This document shows, piece by piece, positions 1-10,319 of a stretch of DNA of 64,000 nt. A model generated the notes under the pieces. That model was not told the DNA's origin and made no database searches. It saw only the letters and a list, made by a program, of their open reading frames with translations. The number at the start of each line of letters is the position of its first letter. Position 1 is the first letter of the stretch. Position numbers and translations under genes: made by a program. This stretch comes from Camillea tinctor. Lineage: Eukaryota; Ascomycota; Sordariomycetes; Xylariales; Xylariaceae. The DNA is taken from assembly GCA_022578605.1 (NCBI GenBank), contig MU394060.1, forward strand, positions 744,001 to 808,000, in the 5' to 3' direction.

Positions 1-130
1 TCATCTTGCTGGCCATCTTGGCGTCTGAGCGATAGATCGGTTGGCGTATTACGGTGGTGGCGCGCGGGATGCTGGTGATGGGAGAGGATAGTCTAAGAGA
101 CCTAGTAAGTATGGTACGTGCAGAAGCCAT
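1..130 (-). CDS. N-terminal end of a mitochondrially targeted protein (partial, runs off left edge)
   Basis: An ATG at 130-128 on the minus strand opens a frame that stays open to the window edge (43 codons). The first 35 or so residues are rich in Arg, Ser, Thr and Leu and lack acidic residues (starts MASARTILTRSLRL), followed by a Tyr-Arg-Ser-Asp step and two further in-frame Met codons (motif AKMASKM). This is the usual look of a fungal mitochondrial presequence; the later Met codons could give a second, non-imported isoform. The catalytic part lies outside the window, so the product cannot be named. Confidence 0.5.
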   Translation of the reverse strand, partial: MASARTILTRSLRLSSPITSIPRATTVIRQPIYRSDAKMASKM

Positions 131-1250
131 GATTTATGTAAAGCAATAGCTAGGTAAGATAGATTATAGGAATAATGATAATGGTAGTATAACGAAGTGC
201 GATAGAGCAATCTAACCTGTGCCACAAGTAATCCGTGAACGTGAACAGCTTATTGCTTATAGCTCAGTCAATTGCATCAAAGGACGTGGGTGTTGCACTC
301 TGAAATAGTTCTCGGGGTTGTGGACTTGTGGAGAGGTATGCTTGAGTGAGAGAGGGTGAAGCTGGCTCAGATCGGATAGACAAGCAGATAAACTTAGATC
401 GATGATGAGCTCTCGGTCGATTGTATCAATCAACGAAGTCATAGTGGGTCTGAGTTGAAGCTTTCTTGACATCTCTGACCTCATCTGGCATTGTACCTGC
501 AGCAGTGACGTCGATCGCCGGACATACCTCCGCATCAAACACATGAGATCGGGTCTAATGTTCTTTCTGGAAATTGCCTAAATAGGCATGTTCTTATGTA
601 CGTAGAAGAAAGCGCCAGCGAATCAAAAATCACCAAAGTTGAACTTACTATGTACTCAAGTTGTAAGGTGCTACATGTACCCCTGAATGTTATATCAATT
701 CAAACCCACGAAATAAACTCGCGTATTACCCAATCCCTCAGCTCCTGACGTGAAGGTTTGGAAACAATTTCATTAATACCAGAGAATTATTAAGTCATTG
801 AATATGACTAGACATCAGTGACTCAAATGGTCACTGCAGAGGAACCCTCTCAGCATTTAGTCGCAGAAGGACCGAGCGCTCGAGTTCTCTTTACAACTGA
901 GGAAGTCAATTGGCAATCGCATATGATTAGGATGAAGAAAGGATTACCCGTTGTTCAAGCTGGTCTGATCGCTGGAGTAGGAAACGGGAGTTTGTATATC
1001 ATCATGTCACACAACTCCGACGAGCCGGATATGTGCAGAAGCAGTTCCTCTATTAACGAAGCGAGATGTGGCTAAAACTTTAAGCAAGCAGCAGGTAAAA
1101 GGGTTAAGAACTAAATTAATATACACACAAAAGTCTCGAAGTCTACCTAATCCATAATTTATCGTAGTCTCCACCACCTACAACGACACATTTAGATCGT
1201 AGATCGATAACCTAGGGCAAAGCACGATACACTGCTTACGCAGCACCGAG
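131..1250. other. Intergenic, no supported gene
   Basis: Short open frames at 257-544 (minus) and 818-1075 (plus) show no family motif, no signal peptide and no splice-linked continuation. I see only the shared upstream region of the left-edge gene. Confidence 0.5.
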
Positions 1251-1988
1251 TCAAGTGAAGTGCCACTCTATACCCAGAAACGGACAGGTAATTCTTGTGT
1301 TGGCATTGTTCGATTCGCTGATATACTCGACGTTGCCGATTGAAAGTGCTAGCGTAAGGAATTTGAGGTCGTCCCTCGTCCCAGTATGAACATATACTTC
1401 GTCTCGAAGTTTATTGGAAGGGTCAGGTCGATGCCGGATACCAATGAGCGTCCTGTCTAGGACATCAGCAACAAAATCTCCCGGTATCTCGACCATCATA
1501 GTCAGCCCATCAACCGAGAGTGCGATCTCGGCCAGCTGTTTGCCATGAAATATGGTCAATACCCTGTAGCTGTCGGCGGATATACCTCCGTCGACCAACA
1601 CTTCAGGTAGATATAGGTCAAGCTGTCGATCCTCAAAGCGAAGAGCGCGCGCCATCAAGAAGGCATCGTAGACCCTAGGTAGTCCCTCCAACCAAACGGC
1701 AACAATAATAACCTTCGTGACACCTTTCTTTTTGACCATCCACCGCCACCGTTGCAGAGCTGCATTCCAGTTGGTAAAGAATGAGATGAACGGCCCCCCT
1801 CGCTTGTGCCATCTAAGGTGATCGGAGCATGCTTGAGCGTCAGCACTGCGCGAAGGATTGCGCGCTGTCATGTTCCCATGCTGATCGAAGGTGCAGTTTC
1901 GGACTGGATGATCGTCGTGAACCTCAACGCGAAACCCGATATCCCAGGGCCGACAGAAGGATTGTAGGTCGAAAGTCATGTTGCACAT
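1251..1988 (-). CDS. DUF7587-like fungal protein
   Basis: Intronless frame of 245 residues from an ATG at 1988. The middle of the protein (about residues 50-110) has the pattern of the fungal DUF7587 domain: a Ser-Ala-Asp-Ala segment, CSDHLRWHKRGG, PFISFFTNW, then an Ala-rich helix and the strand VIIVAVWLEGLPRVYDA. The rest is mixed alpha/beta without a signal peptide or membrane segment, so a cytosolic or nuclear protein is likely. Members of this family have no established biochemical role, and many fungi carry several diverged copies. It stands alone between the left-edge gene and a solo LTR, with no partner gene nearby. The family assignment is from memory of the motif. That it is a real gene is fairly safe, because the long frame is unbroken in a region where other genes are broken. 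Confidence 0.65.
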   Translation of the reverse strand: MCNMTFDLQSFCRPWDIGFRVEVHDDHPVRNCTFDQHGNMTARNPSRSADAQACSDHLRWHKRGGPFISFFTNWNAALQRWRWMVKKKGVTKVIIVAVWLEGLPRVYDAFLMARALRFEDRQLDLYLPEVLVDGGISADSYRVLTIFHGKQLAEIALSVDGLTMMVEIPGDFVADVLDRTLIGIRHRPDPSNKLRDEVYVHTGTRDDLKFLTLALSIGNVEYISESNNANTRITCPFLGIEWHFT

Positions 1989-2537
1989 TTAGGGAGAGGA
2001 TGACGCATGTTGAACGCCACGAGCCGCTTATAACATCTCTACTTGCACTTCGCCTTTTTATTCGACTGTACTACATAGCCCTCGGGCCAACGAGAACACA
2101 CCACGAATCAGGACGAGTCTCCATTTAGGGTCACGTGATAATAAAGAATAGTCTTCTATCCCTGCTATCCAAAGATTGTTGTAGGAAAGTTCCAGTATAT
2201 AGCTACGCTCATTTCCTCTCCTATGTCCTAGGTAACTAGACAGATTGAATTAAACCAATTTTTGTGTTAACCTGGCTACTCAACACTCTATTGATATCAC
2301 GAATGTGACGAATACACTTACCTGCTTAGGTTGTTTCCACCATATTCCTGCTAACATAAACCACTCGAATTTCGCTCGGTTTAATAGTTAGGAAACCAGA
2401 CCAAACGTCACACCGCCTTGCATAATTATAGTGTAAGTATCATGGGAAAATGATTTTAAAGATATAATAATTGTCTAAAACTAAGCTAAATATAAAGGCC
2501 ACAACATTACGACTAGCAAAGGGCACAGTAGAGTAGG

Positions 2538-2613
2538 GGTAATGTGGGGGTATACCCCATATGACACACACAAGGCTCAGGGCACAACGGGATATATTGC
2601 CGTGCTATTAAGC

Positions 2614-2664
<51 letters not shown>

Positions 2665-2737
2665 TAATGATGAAACCCAAAAAGGGGACTAATACTGGAG
2701 CTAAGCCTGCTGAGTCATCTGCTGACGTAACAGGTAA
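2538..2737 (-). mobile_element. Solo LTR (copia-like) with perfect 5-bp target-site duplication
   Basis: A 190-bp block at 2543-2732 begins with TG and ends with CA and is flanked on both sides by the identical pentamer GGTAA (2538-2542 and 2733-2737). Read on the minus strand it starts TGTTACGTCAGCAGATGACT. A diverged second copy lies at 11992-12171. Terminal TG..CA, the 5-bp duplication and the lack of any internal coding region mark it as a solo LTR left by recombination of an LTR retrotransposon. Confidence 0.8.
2621..2664. repeat. (GT)n(GA)n microsatellite inside the LTR
   Basis: A run of GT dinucleotides passes directly into GA dinucleotides. A shorter, interrupted version sits at the same place in the second LTR copy (about 12069-12098), so the compound repeat belongs to the element rather than to the insertion site. 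Confidence 0.9.
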
Positions 2738-3625
2738 ACGCGAAAAGGAGGTTGTTGGTACCTTGAAAGCCTCCTGAGCTTTGAACAATATTCAGCTCCT
2801 GAAGTTACGGGTGTGGGCAGTGGTGCATACCAACTTACTATCAACTAGATATGTATTGATTCTATCATGAATTTCACACCCATTTTTCTACTTGCTGGTG
2901 GTTATCTCGTGGATCATACGGAGGTGGGGCGATGGGAATCCAGTCGTGAATAGCTTGAACACAGTTTCCATTAATATTTCAGATGTGGAAAAACCTCGTA
3001 CTTGATTCGACTTACAACTTGCATCCCTAGACCTGATTGGAGTGCTGTCATCAATCACAAATGGGACTCGTCTTCTTGCAAGAGGTGTGTGACGCGATAC
3101 TTTGCAAGCACGGGCGGCAGCAACCAAGGCTAACATTTCAGAAAGGCTCGATATTTGATATTCCATTTTATGGTTGGTCGGTGCCGGGAAAAAAAAGGTA
3201 ATATAAAGATAATACTTCACTATGAAAAAGAGCTGCTGTTGTTAATTACTGTATTAAATTTGTAAAGGGCTTTTGATAATTTAAAGCGACTTATACACTG
3301 GGTTACGCTTCTCTTAAATACCCATACCACAACATATGGTAGATGATTCATATTTATGCTTGGCATATTATATACGGATATAAAGGCAAAAAAATCCTGT
3401 TTACCAGCTAGAGTCATTTCTATGACTTACATCTTTAGCTTGAATACTGCGAGAGGCAATGTAAAGTGCGTAGTTATTACTGGTGAACGCCACCGGCTTA
3501 TACTATGACTTTCGCCCCCGGATCTTCACTAACATCGTGGCACTTTATACACTGGACGCTTATATAAGCATATAACAATTTAAAAAGTCAATGGGGTAAG
3601 AGAGAGGTATCGACGTAAACATAAA
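2738..3625. other. Intergenic, no supported gene
   Basis: Two short minus-strand frames (2888-3220 and 3220-3417) have no recognisable motif, and the second is AT-rich. Nothing else is seen. Confidence 0.45.
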
Positions 3626-3990
3626 ACTAGTTTATGTAAATAGGTGCCAGCTAGATTGATGGCAGCTAAATAGGTGGTGGTGCCATGTGAAATAAACAGC
3701 TAAATCAATGACAGCTAGATAAGTAAAAGCGCTATTAAAATGGTCGGCTACACAGGCGGCGGCTGCTATATAAATTAAGAAAGCATATAGATCTAACAAC
3801 TAGATGTGTGACAGCTAGGTTAGCGAAGGCTAAATAAGTGGGAGGCTATATAAATCTGAAAGTTAGATAGGCGATAGTTAGATAAGTGGTGGTGCTATAT
3901 AAAATAGGAGGCTAGATCGCTCACAGCGAGATCAGTGGTAACACCTTAAAAATAGGCGGCTAGATAGGTGATGGAAGTTTAAGTGATGGT
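3626..3990. repeat. Degenerate tandem-repeat tract (GCTAGATAGGTGG-like units)
   Basis: Variants of the words gctagataggtgg, agctaaatag and gctatataaa recur about every 30-40 bp over some 360 bp, for example at 3649-3680, 3713-3726, 3812-3826, 3842-3870, 3877-3902 and 3957-3975. Each copy carries substitutions. It looks like an old minisatellite or a decayed terminal repeat. There is no coding potential. Confidence 0.6.
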
Positions 3991-4778
3991 TTTAAGACGT
4001 TATGTTTAAATTTGCTGACAGTAGCTTGTTCTTAAAATAACACAAATAAGCTTTTTTTAAGGGATCGACGTAACCCTCGTCCGTAAGTACTCAAGTATGC
4101 ATCGTGGGTTAGATGAGCAGAGGAGGTTGATGATGGATGACAAGTGGGTCCGGACTTAGGGGCTGACTATGTATCTGTCAACACTGCAACTCATCAACAT
4201 CATTACCAGGCATGACTATGAATTGAATGTAGCCGTGACGGATTCCAGCATATTTTACATTTATATAAAGAGAGTCACATGTAATCGTACCTAAGCTCTA
4301 AACTATTATCGAATTTTGATTTGCGCCTATACTATGTATAATGCACACATCGGTACAGTTCCTCAATATGATACATGCATGGTGAAATGATTACCTCAAG
4401 TCTCTCTGAAAAGAGACTAATACCAAGTCACCAATATGTATAAATGGTGAGTGTTTCAAAATCCGGTCTCCGGCGAGAGTAATAAGAAATGAAATAATGA
4501 AAAATATATCCCACATAACTGAGAATCAACTTCTCTTGAGATCTCAAAGTAAAGATTTCATAAAAGATATCCAAAATATGTCTTTCACATTACTGTGCAC
4601 CTGAACAATTTCAGTGTATATATAAGTAGGTACTGCTGTAATGCATACAGCCAACTCCTCTAAAATTGACGACATTGTGTGTGTATTTCGACCGATATAG
4701 TACTTTATATTGTGCGCTCAGTGGTAAATCCATCTGATCGTTTCTCACCGCGGTGACCCAGCCAGGGAACACTATTCA
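3991..4778. other. Upstream region of the xylosidase gene, no gene seen
   Basis: AT-rich sequence without a supported open frame; it forms the distal promoter of the GH3 gene. Confidence 0.5.
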
Positions 4779-4785
4779 GGCTAAA
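4779..4785 (+). promoter_or_regulatory. XlnR/Xyr1-type site GGCTAAA
   Basis: An exact GGCTAAA lies 298 bp before the preferred ATG of the xylosidase. This is the established binding core of the xylanolytic activator XlnR of Aspergillus (Xyr1 in Trichoderma). A heptamer can occur by chance, but its place in front of a beta-xylosidase is what would be expected. Confidence 0.45.
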
Positions 4786-4919
4786 TCACCAAGTTCAACC
4801 AACCTTCAAAATTGCCTTAAGCGCCTGGCTATTCTCTTCTGGAATATTATATTCCGGAGCCAAGGACTGTTAAAACCATTCCGTAGATTGTGGTCGCATT
4901 CCCTACGAAAGTTGTCGCT

Positions 4920-4925
4920 CCCCGC
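4920..4925 (-). promoter_or_regulatory. CreA-type carbon-repressor site
   Basis: The minus strand reads GCGGGG, a match to the CreA consensus SYGGRG, just upstream of the TATA box of the xylosidase gene. Xylanolytic genes are commonly under CreA repression. A single hexamer is weak evidence. Confidence 0.3.
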
Positions 4926-4938
4926 CTATGCAGAGGGG

Positions 4939-4946
4939 TATATAAT
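4939..4946 (+). promoter_or_regulatory. TATA box of the GH3 gene
   Basis: TATATAAT, about 130 bp before the ATG, at a spacing typical of fungal TATA promoters. Confidence 0.45.
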
Positions 4947-5076
4947 TAACCGCGAGAATCTAGACTTTGGTAGGAAAACGGGGAACTGGAAGTCATGTAA
5001 TATATGATCAAGGCAACGTGATCTAAGTAGATGGTGTCCTGACTTCAAACGTCCTGCAGAAATCAACATGTTAACT

Positions 5077-7727
5077 ATGGAGACCACACACTTCCTTGGT
5101 CTCGTTGCGCTGTTTGCGACCGGTGTTGTGGCGAGGGAGTTCCCAAACTGTGAATCAGGCCCAGTGAGTATACACAATATACCTATACGTACCTCCTGAA
5201 TTAATTATCGAAGCTCGCCTCCAACCAAGTATGCAACACAACATTGGACCCTTGGTCTCGAGCAACCGCTGTAAGCATGACCCTCTGCTCCCATGCGTGA
5301 ATCAGCCCTATTCACATTTATTTCCAGCTGGTTGCCGCATTGAGTTCTAGCGAGAAGATATCCAACTCGTGGGACAATTCTCCAGGTGCCTCACGTCTGG
5401 GCCTACCGTCGTACGAATGGTGGAACGAAGCTCTTCACGGGGTGGCAAGGTCACGCGGAGTTCAATTTGCCAACTCGGGGAACTTCAGCTATGCAACGTC
5501 GTTCCCGCAACCCATCACGATGGGGGCCGCCTTCGACATGCCGCTGATACGGTCCGTAGCGGAGACGACGTCGACCGAAGCGCGCGCATTCAGCAACGAC
5601 GGTCGCTGCGGGCTCAACTTCTGGACGCCGAACATCAATCCATTCCGCGACCCGCGATGGGGCCGCGGTCAAGAGGTCCCCTCGGAGGACCCGTATCACA
5701 TGAGCCAATATGTTATGCAGCTGATTCCGGGCCTACAGGGAGGGCTCGGCGTGGACGAGGAGAACCCGTACTACAAGCTAGTGGCAACGTGTAAACACTA
5801 CGCTGGGTACGACATGGAAAATTGGAAGGGGAACCGCCGCTATGCTTTTGATGCCAAGATCACCTTCCAGGACCTGCAGGATTACTATCTCCAGCCTTTC
5901 CGTGCCTGCGTCCGTGACGCTAATGCGCAATCCGTGATGTGCAGCTATAACGCGGTGAATGGCGTGCCAACTTGTGCTGAGTGAGCAAGCCCCTTGATAT
6001 AGTTCCCATCTCATTTTTACTAGCCCCCCTGAATTATTTGTCAGGGGCTGAAGCACCCCTATGTCATTCTTGAAACCTCATGACGGCTAACGTCTCTATC
6101 CAACATAGTCCTTGGCTCTTAGAAGACGTTCTCCGAGGGTTATATGGCTTTACCAGCGAAGACCGCTGGGTGACCGCTGACTGTGATGCCCTGGGGAACG
6201 TCTGGACAGACCACCACTACGGGAGTTCCGCCGCCGGCGCCGCTGCAGCCTCGCTTAACGCCGGCACGGACCTCGACTGCGGCCAGTTCTGGCCGCAGAA
6301 CCTGCCTTCGGCCTACAACTCGCGTCTATTCAACGACACGGTACTCGACCGCTCGCTCATCCGCCGCTACGCCTCCATGGTGCGGCTCGGCTGGTTCGAC
6401 CCGCCCGCCGCGCAGCCGTACCGGCAGCTGCGCTGGGACGCCGTCGCCAAGCCCGAAGCCAAGGCCCTCGCGCTGCGCGCCGCGCAGGAAGGGCTCGTGC
6501 TGCTCAAGAACGGCAACGGCACTACTGCGCTGCCGCTCGCGGAGTCGGTCAAGCGCGTCGCCGTCATCGGCCCGCTTGCCACCGCGACCACCCAGATGCA
6601 GGGCAACTACTACGGCACGGCCCAAAGCATCTCCACGGTCGCGGGCGCGTTCACGGCGGCCGGGTACACGGTCTCGAACGCGCAGGGATGCGCGCTCACG
6701 GGCTCGTCGACGTCTGGGTTCGCGGCTGCGCTCAGCGCCGCCCAGGCCGCCGATGCGGTGGTGTTTGTGGGCGGCATGGACACGAGTATCGAGGCTGAGG
6801 ACCGCGACCGCGAGCAGATCACGTGGCCCGGCGCGCAGCTCGCCCTCATCAAGCAGTTGGCTGCGAACAAGGGTGATAAGCCGTTTGCGGTCGTGCAGAT
6901 GGGCACTATGGTGGATAGCTCGGATCTGGTCGCTGAGGATGGTGTGGATGCCCTTCTCTGGGCGGGGTACCCGGGCCAGGATGGGGGCGCGGCGGTCGTG
7001 AGCATATTGACTGGGGAGGTGGCACCGGCAGGACGGCTGCCGGTGACGCAGTATCCGGGGGGTTATGTGGACCAGGTGCCGATGACGGATATGAATCTGC
7101 GGTCAGGAGAAAAGAATCCTGGGTAAGATTCTGCTCGTATTCCCCCTAAATGTTATGTCACTAGTAAATAGGGGGGCTACAAATAGCTAACACGATGTGC
7201 ATAGGCGAACATATAAGTGGTATAGCGACACACCGGTGTTCCCCTTCGGTCACGGTCTACATTATACGAGCTTCGATGCCTCGCTACCGACGGACGATCT
7301 CTCGACTACGTTCTCTACCGATGCTCTCACGGCGGAGGTTCCATTCAGGGACCTTGGGCCCGTAGCCTCGGGGAATTATCCCGACCTGGCGCCGTTCTTT
7401 TCTCTCCCTCTCTCTATAACCAACACAGGGAACGTCACGTCCGACTACGTCGTGCTAGCCTTCCTAAAGGGCGAGTACGGGCCCGCCCCGTACCCGAATA
7501 AAAGCCTCGTCGGGTTCACTAGATTACACGATATCGAGCCAGGAAGCACTACTGAGGCAACACTGGACATCACACTCGGCAGCGTGGCACGGAGCGACGA
7601 GGAAGGCCGTTTGACGCTGTGGCCTGGAAAGTATACACTAGTGCTAGATATTGATGACCGGGCAACGTGGGAGTTTGAGATCACGGGGGAAGCAGTAGTG
7701 CTTGAGACACTGCCATCAAAGACGTAG
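5077..7727 (+). CDS. Secreted GH3 beta-xylosidase (xlnD/bxl type), five exons
   Basis: Exons 5077-5163, 5214-5270, 5328-5980, 6109-7122 and 7205-7727 join in frame to 777 residues, the usual length of fungal GH3 beta-xylosidases. A second in-frame ATG lies nine bases upstream (5068). The N-terminus is a signal peptide (METTHFLGLVALFATGVVA). Landmarks in order are SRATALV, RLGLPSYEWWNEALHG, the central GH3 barrel with RDPRWGRGQEVPSEDP and CKHYAGYD, the nucleophile motif TADCDA (Asp about 290), the second domain with GMDTSIEAEDRDRE and WAGYPGQDGG, and a C-terminal fibronectin-like domain (FPFGHGLHY, SITNTGNVTSDYV). It should release xylose from xylo-oligosaccharides outside the cell, the last step of xylan breakdown. 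No frame break is seen. It converges on the DUF3632 gene with only about 150 bp between them. Alpha-arabinofuranosidase side activity is possible in this subfamily. Confidence 0.92.
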
Positions 7728-7881
7728 GGAGATGGTCACAGAACTGCACGTATTAGCATCGAGTTTTATGAAAAATGATCATCCATTCGTATCTAAATAT
7801 AGTATTCAACTATCTTTAGCTTATATGCTGGCCGTAGTTATCACCCCTTCTCCCGCCATTATCATCCAATTTAGCGTTCTT

Positions 7882-8890
7882 TCAGGTCTGCTCGCTAACC
7901 AGGAAGGTTTTTTCTCCATCAACTTGTCTGGCTATTATCAAATGATACTCTTCCTCGAGCAATATCATTTCATCAGAGGCACGTTTGCTGAGTTCTCGAG
8001 CCCCAGGAAGCAGGTTTTGATTGCGTGATGCACCCTTGAACCCTTTTTTCCAGTGATCCCAGGTTTGCATCGTCCAAGGCGCGAGTGCCCCAAAGAGAAC
8101 GTTTTTCTCTTCGTTCGTAGAGAATAGTATAGTCCCGAGAATGATCTCCCCATTGTATAATATCCACTGTGCAGCTCCAGGAATTTTGAAGTTTAGGGTC
8201 ATATAGTCATGCACCCTTGTGTTCATAAACGTGTCGTACATAACGAAATAACATATTACGGACACCCATCCTTTAGTTAAGGTATTCAGTTGAGCCCAAA
8301 ACACATTTTGGTTGACCCACTGCTGGTAATCTGTCGCGGAAATATTAGGAGAGATGCGAGAATTAGTTGGTAAACCCAACCACTGTAATTCAGGAACCAG
8401 TTAGTCATATCTAACATATCCCATCATCGTCTCTAGGTGTGCTCAGAAAAACGTACCATAATATTATAAAGACGTAAAGTAGCTTCTGCCTGATAATTAT
8501 TTAGGTTAGTAGACTTGCCACATCGACTAGAATATCATTATCCATACTGACCCATGGGATTTTATCCTTGGTTTCAGGAGACTTTACAAAAGCGTCAATA
8601 AGCTCTGCCAACCTCGTTTGATCATTGATACCGTTGAGAATGTTTCCAGATATAGTGCAGAATACATCCCAAAGTATATTTAGTGCTTTTGTTTCCCCCA
8701 GTGACTTCGAATATTCTGTGAGTAAGTTGATTATAGATTGCCGAGTTGTTTTAGTCTGGATATCGATATCTTTAGTCCCAAGATAATAACAGAGCATATG
8801 AACCAACCCGTTTTTAAAACAGTCGCCAGCTGCACCAGGTCTCGATACACCATCGACTTCCTCCTTGTGGACCAATGTCCAGCCCCCCAT
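7882..8890 (-). CDS. DUF3632-family fungal protein, three exons
   Basis: Exons 8890-8552, 8489-8457 and 8382-7882 give 290 residues. The first intron has donor GTCAGT, branch point CTAAC and acceptor TCAG; the second has donor GTACGT and branch CTAAC. Both are phase 0. The product shows the DUF3632 pattern: ALNILWDVFCTISGN, then a helix, WVNQNVFWAQL, AAQWILYNGEII and WDHWKKGF. The family is fungal-specific and often duplicated, with no known activity. The start is uncertain: the 8890 ATG is the first in the open frame, but an upstream exon is possible. It lies between the xylosidase and a decayed PTH11-like gene and shows no damage. Confidence 0.7.
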
Positions 8891-9329
8891 ACTGTCTTTA
8901 AAGTGCGAGTCGTGCTGATAGAATAACAGTATAAATCGACATGAACGAATAAATTTACAATACTGAGTCTTCCCCTGTATTAAATATAAAACTATCAAAG
9001 AGACTTTCTTTGTAACGTTGGTTGGTGATGCTCGCGCGTGACCACCTAGTAAGTCATTCAACGTCGCACGCCGTCCAGACCCGTCACCGGTCAACCGATA
9101 GAAAGGGAGTAGAAAAAAGACATGTTTGCTCAAGTCTGACCAATTTTCCCAAAGAGATCTTTGATTCTGAAAATGTCTTATGATTCATAGGGATGAAATT
9201 AAGTATTTGATACGGAAGAGGCCTGTATAACATATGATAGACGAGACTCTGCCAAATTCAAGCAACGGCCAATGATAACATTGATCGTCATCCCCGAGGT
9301 ACGGAAATATGAAAAGAATTCTTACGTAC

Positions 9330-9713
9330 AATTTCCGTGGTAGTGTGTATTCAGGCATATCATGTTTCAATACATCAGGCAACACAAAGTCGAGAGGCTC
9401 CCCTTGTCGCCATACTTAGGAGAGACAACGCCTTCGTAGAGGGAACGAAAACCCAGTGTTAGTATACTTAAGACGATGATATGAGTTAGATGTATGCGAA
9501 AGGCACACCATTTATCGCCACCAAGGACACGACCCATGATCAGAGAAAGCCGCCGGTGGCAAAGCGACCAGAGACTATAAGCCTTGAATGTTTGAGGTGC
9601 CTGGAGGTTAGACGCATAACCAACGCGACGAATCCAAGTACCATGCAAGGGATAATGGAATTGATAATTTCGCCACGGGAATCACTGGGAGGTAGCTGTT
9701 GCGTTGAAGCCAT
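9330..9713 (-). pseudogene. PTH11-like (rhodopsin-fold) receptor fragment, disrupted
   Basis: From an ATG at 9713 the frame encodes a polar start and a first membrane helix (IPCMVLGFVALVMRL), then a basic stretch and a second hydrophobic segment. This is the N-terminal pattern of fungal PTH11-like/SAT5 seven-helix proteins. A TGA at 9542-9540 interrupts the second helix; the same frame continues with SWVVSLVAI and then stops again. Later pieces (LPDVLKHDMPEY) lie in another frame and end near a GTACGT donor. No sequence for helices 3-7 is found. I read it as a truncated, frame-broken relic. The family call rests on helix pattern and a few residues. Confidence 0.4.
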
Positions 9714-10129
9714 TTGGTGGACTACTAAGTCACTTTGTACTAAAAGAGAGCAAAAAATAAAAAATAAAACAAATCACGAAGTGAATAGAGAAAGGCTAAA
9801 GTCGAAGCGTGAACATGTCTGAACATCTTCACCAGGAGAAACTCATCACATTAATACAAGCCTCCAAAACGATTCTCCTTCATTCCATGAATACTTCGCC
9901 TCTTTATTAGGCTAAGATGATCTCAAGGATAACCTCCATTGTGTAGCATCGACGACTAGGAGACTGGTGGCCAATGCCGCCAAAATTCCGAAGTTTGCTG
10001 TACCTAAGTTTATAAACCTAGATAAGAGCATGGCCCAGTAACCTGACACCCCGCCTCTGCTAAGAAACGGAGTTTGCAGTGACGGAAGCACGGGCTGACG
10101 CAGCACCACTGAAGGGCTCTTTCTTCCTC
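9714..10129. other. Intergenic, no supported gene
   Basis: Open frames overlapping this stretch have low-complexity Lys-rich translations caused by the downstream T-run. No family is recognised. Confidence 0.4.
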
Positions 10130-10208
10130 TGCTTAGCCGAGTGGGTGACCCGAGGCCAGAGAAAACCTTCGGAAACTCACCCAATGGTTCGAGTCCGACT
10201 CTAAGCAG
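10130..10208 (+). ncRNA. tRNA-like element with A and B boxes (tRNA relic or SINE head)
   Basis: The stretch has an A-box match TAGCCGAGTGG (10134-10144) and a perfect B box GGTTCGAGTCC (10186-10196), spaced as in a tRNA gene. The ends pair as an 8-bp stem, CTGCTTAG (10129-10136) with CTAAGCAG (10201-10208), and TGGGTGA pairs with TCACCCA inside. The T-stem is poor and no clean anticodon arm can be drawn, so a working tRNA is unlikely. It could be the head of a tRNA-derived SINE or a decayed class II tRNA. Confidence 0.4.
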
Positions 10209-10218
10209 GTTTTTCGTA

Positions 10219-10241
10219 AGATTGATCAAAAAGATCAATCT
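10219..10241 (+). other. Perfect hairpin (9-bp stem, 5-nt loop) followed by T-runs
   Basis: AGATTGATC (10219-10227) and GATCAATCT (10233-10241) are exact inverted repeats around AAAAA, followed closely by a run of T and then by the long T-tract at 10277-10299. Together with the tRNA-like head this could be the 3' end of a pol III transcript or of a short element. Confidence 0.45.
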
Positions 10242-10276
10242 GAGCTTTTTTTGCTGTGTTTTTTTTTTTACTTTTC

Positions 10277-10299
10277 TTTTTTTTTTTTTTTTTTTTTTT
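10277..10299 (+). repeat. Homopolymer run of 23 T
   Basis: An uninterrupted T23, preceded by shorter T-runs from 10253 on. It may be the tail of a retroposed element. Confidence 0.85.
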
Positions 10300-10319
10300 G
10301 CCAAAATTTTGAAGATGCC

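Noticed and set aside
2513..2788. 91-codon minus-strand frame with Thr-His repeats
   Set aside because: It is the translated microsatellite of the solo LTR.
2888..3417. Two adjoining minus-strand frames
   Set aside because: AT-driven open frames without motifs or a believable intron.
6183..7001. 272-codon frame inside the xylosidase exon
   Set aside because: Arg/Ser/Pro-rich shadow frame of a G+C-rich coding exon.
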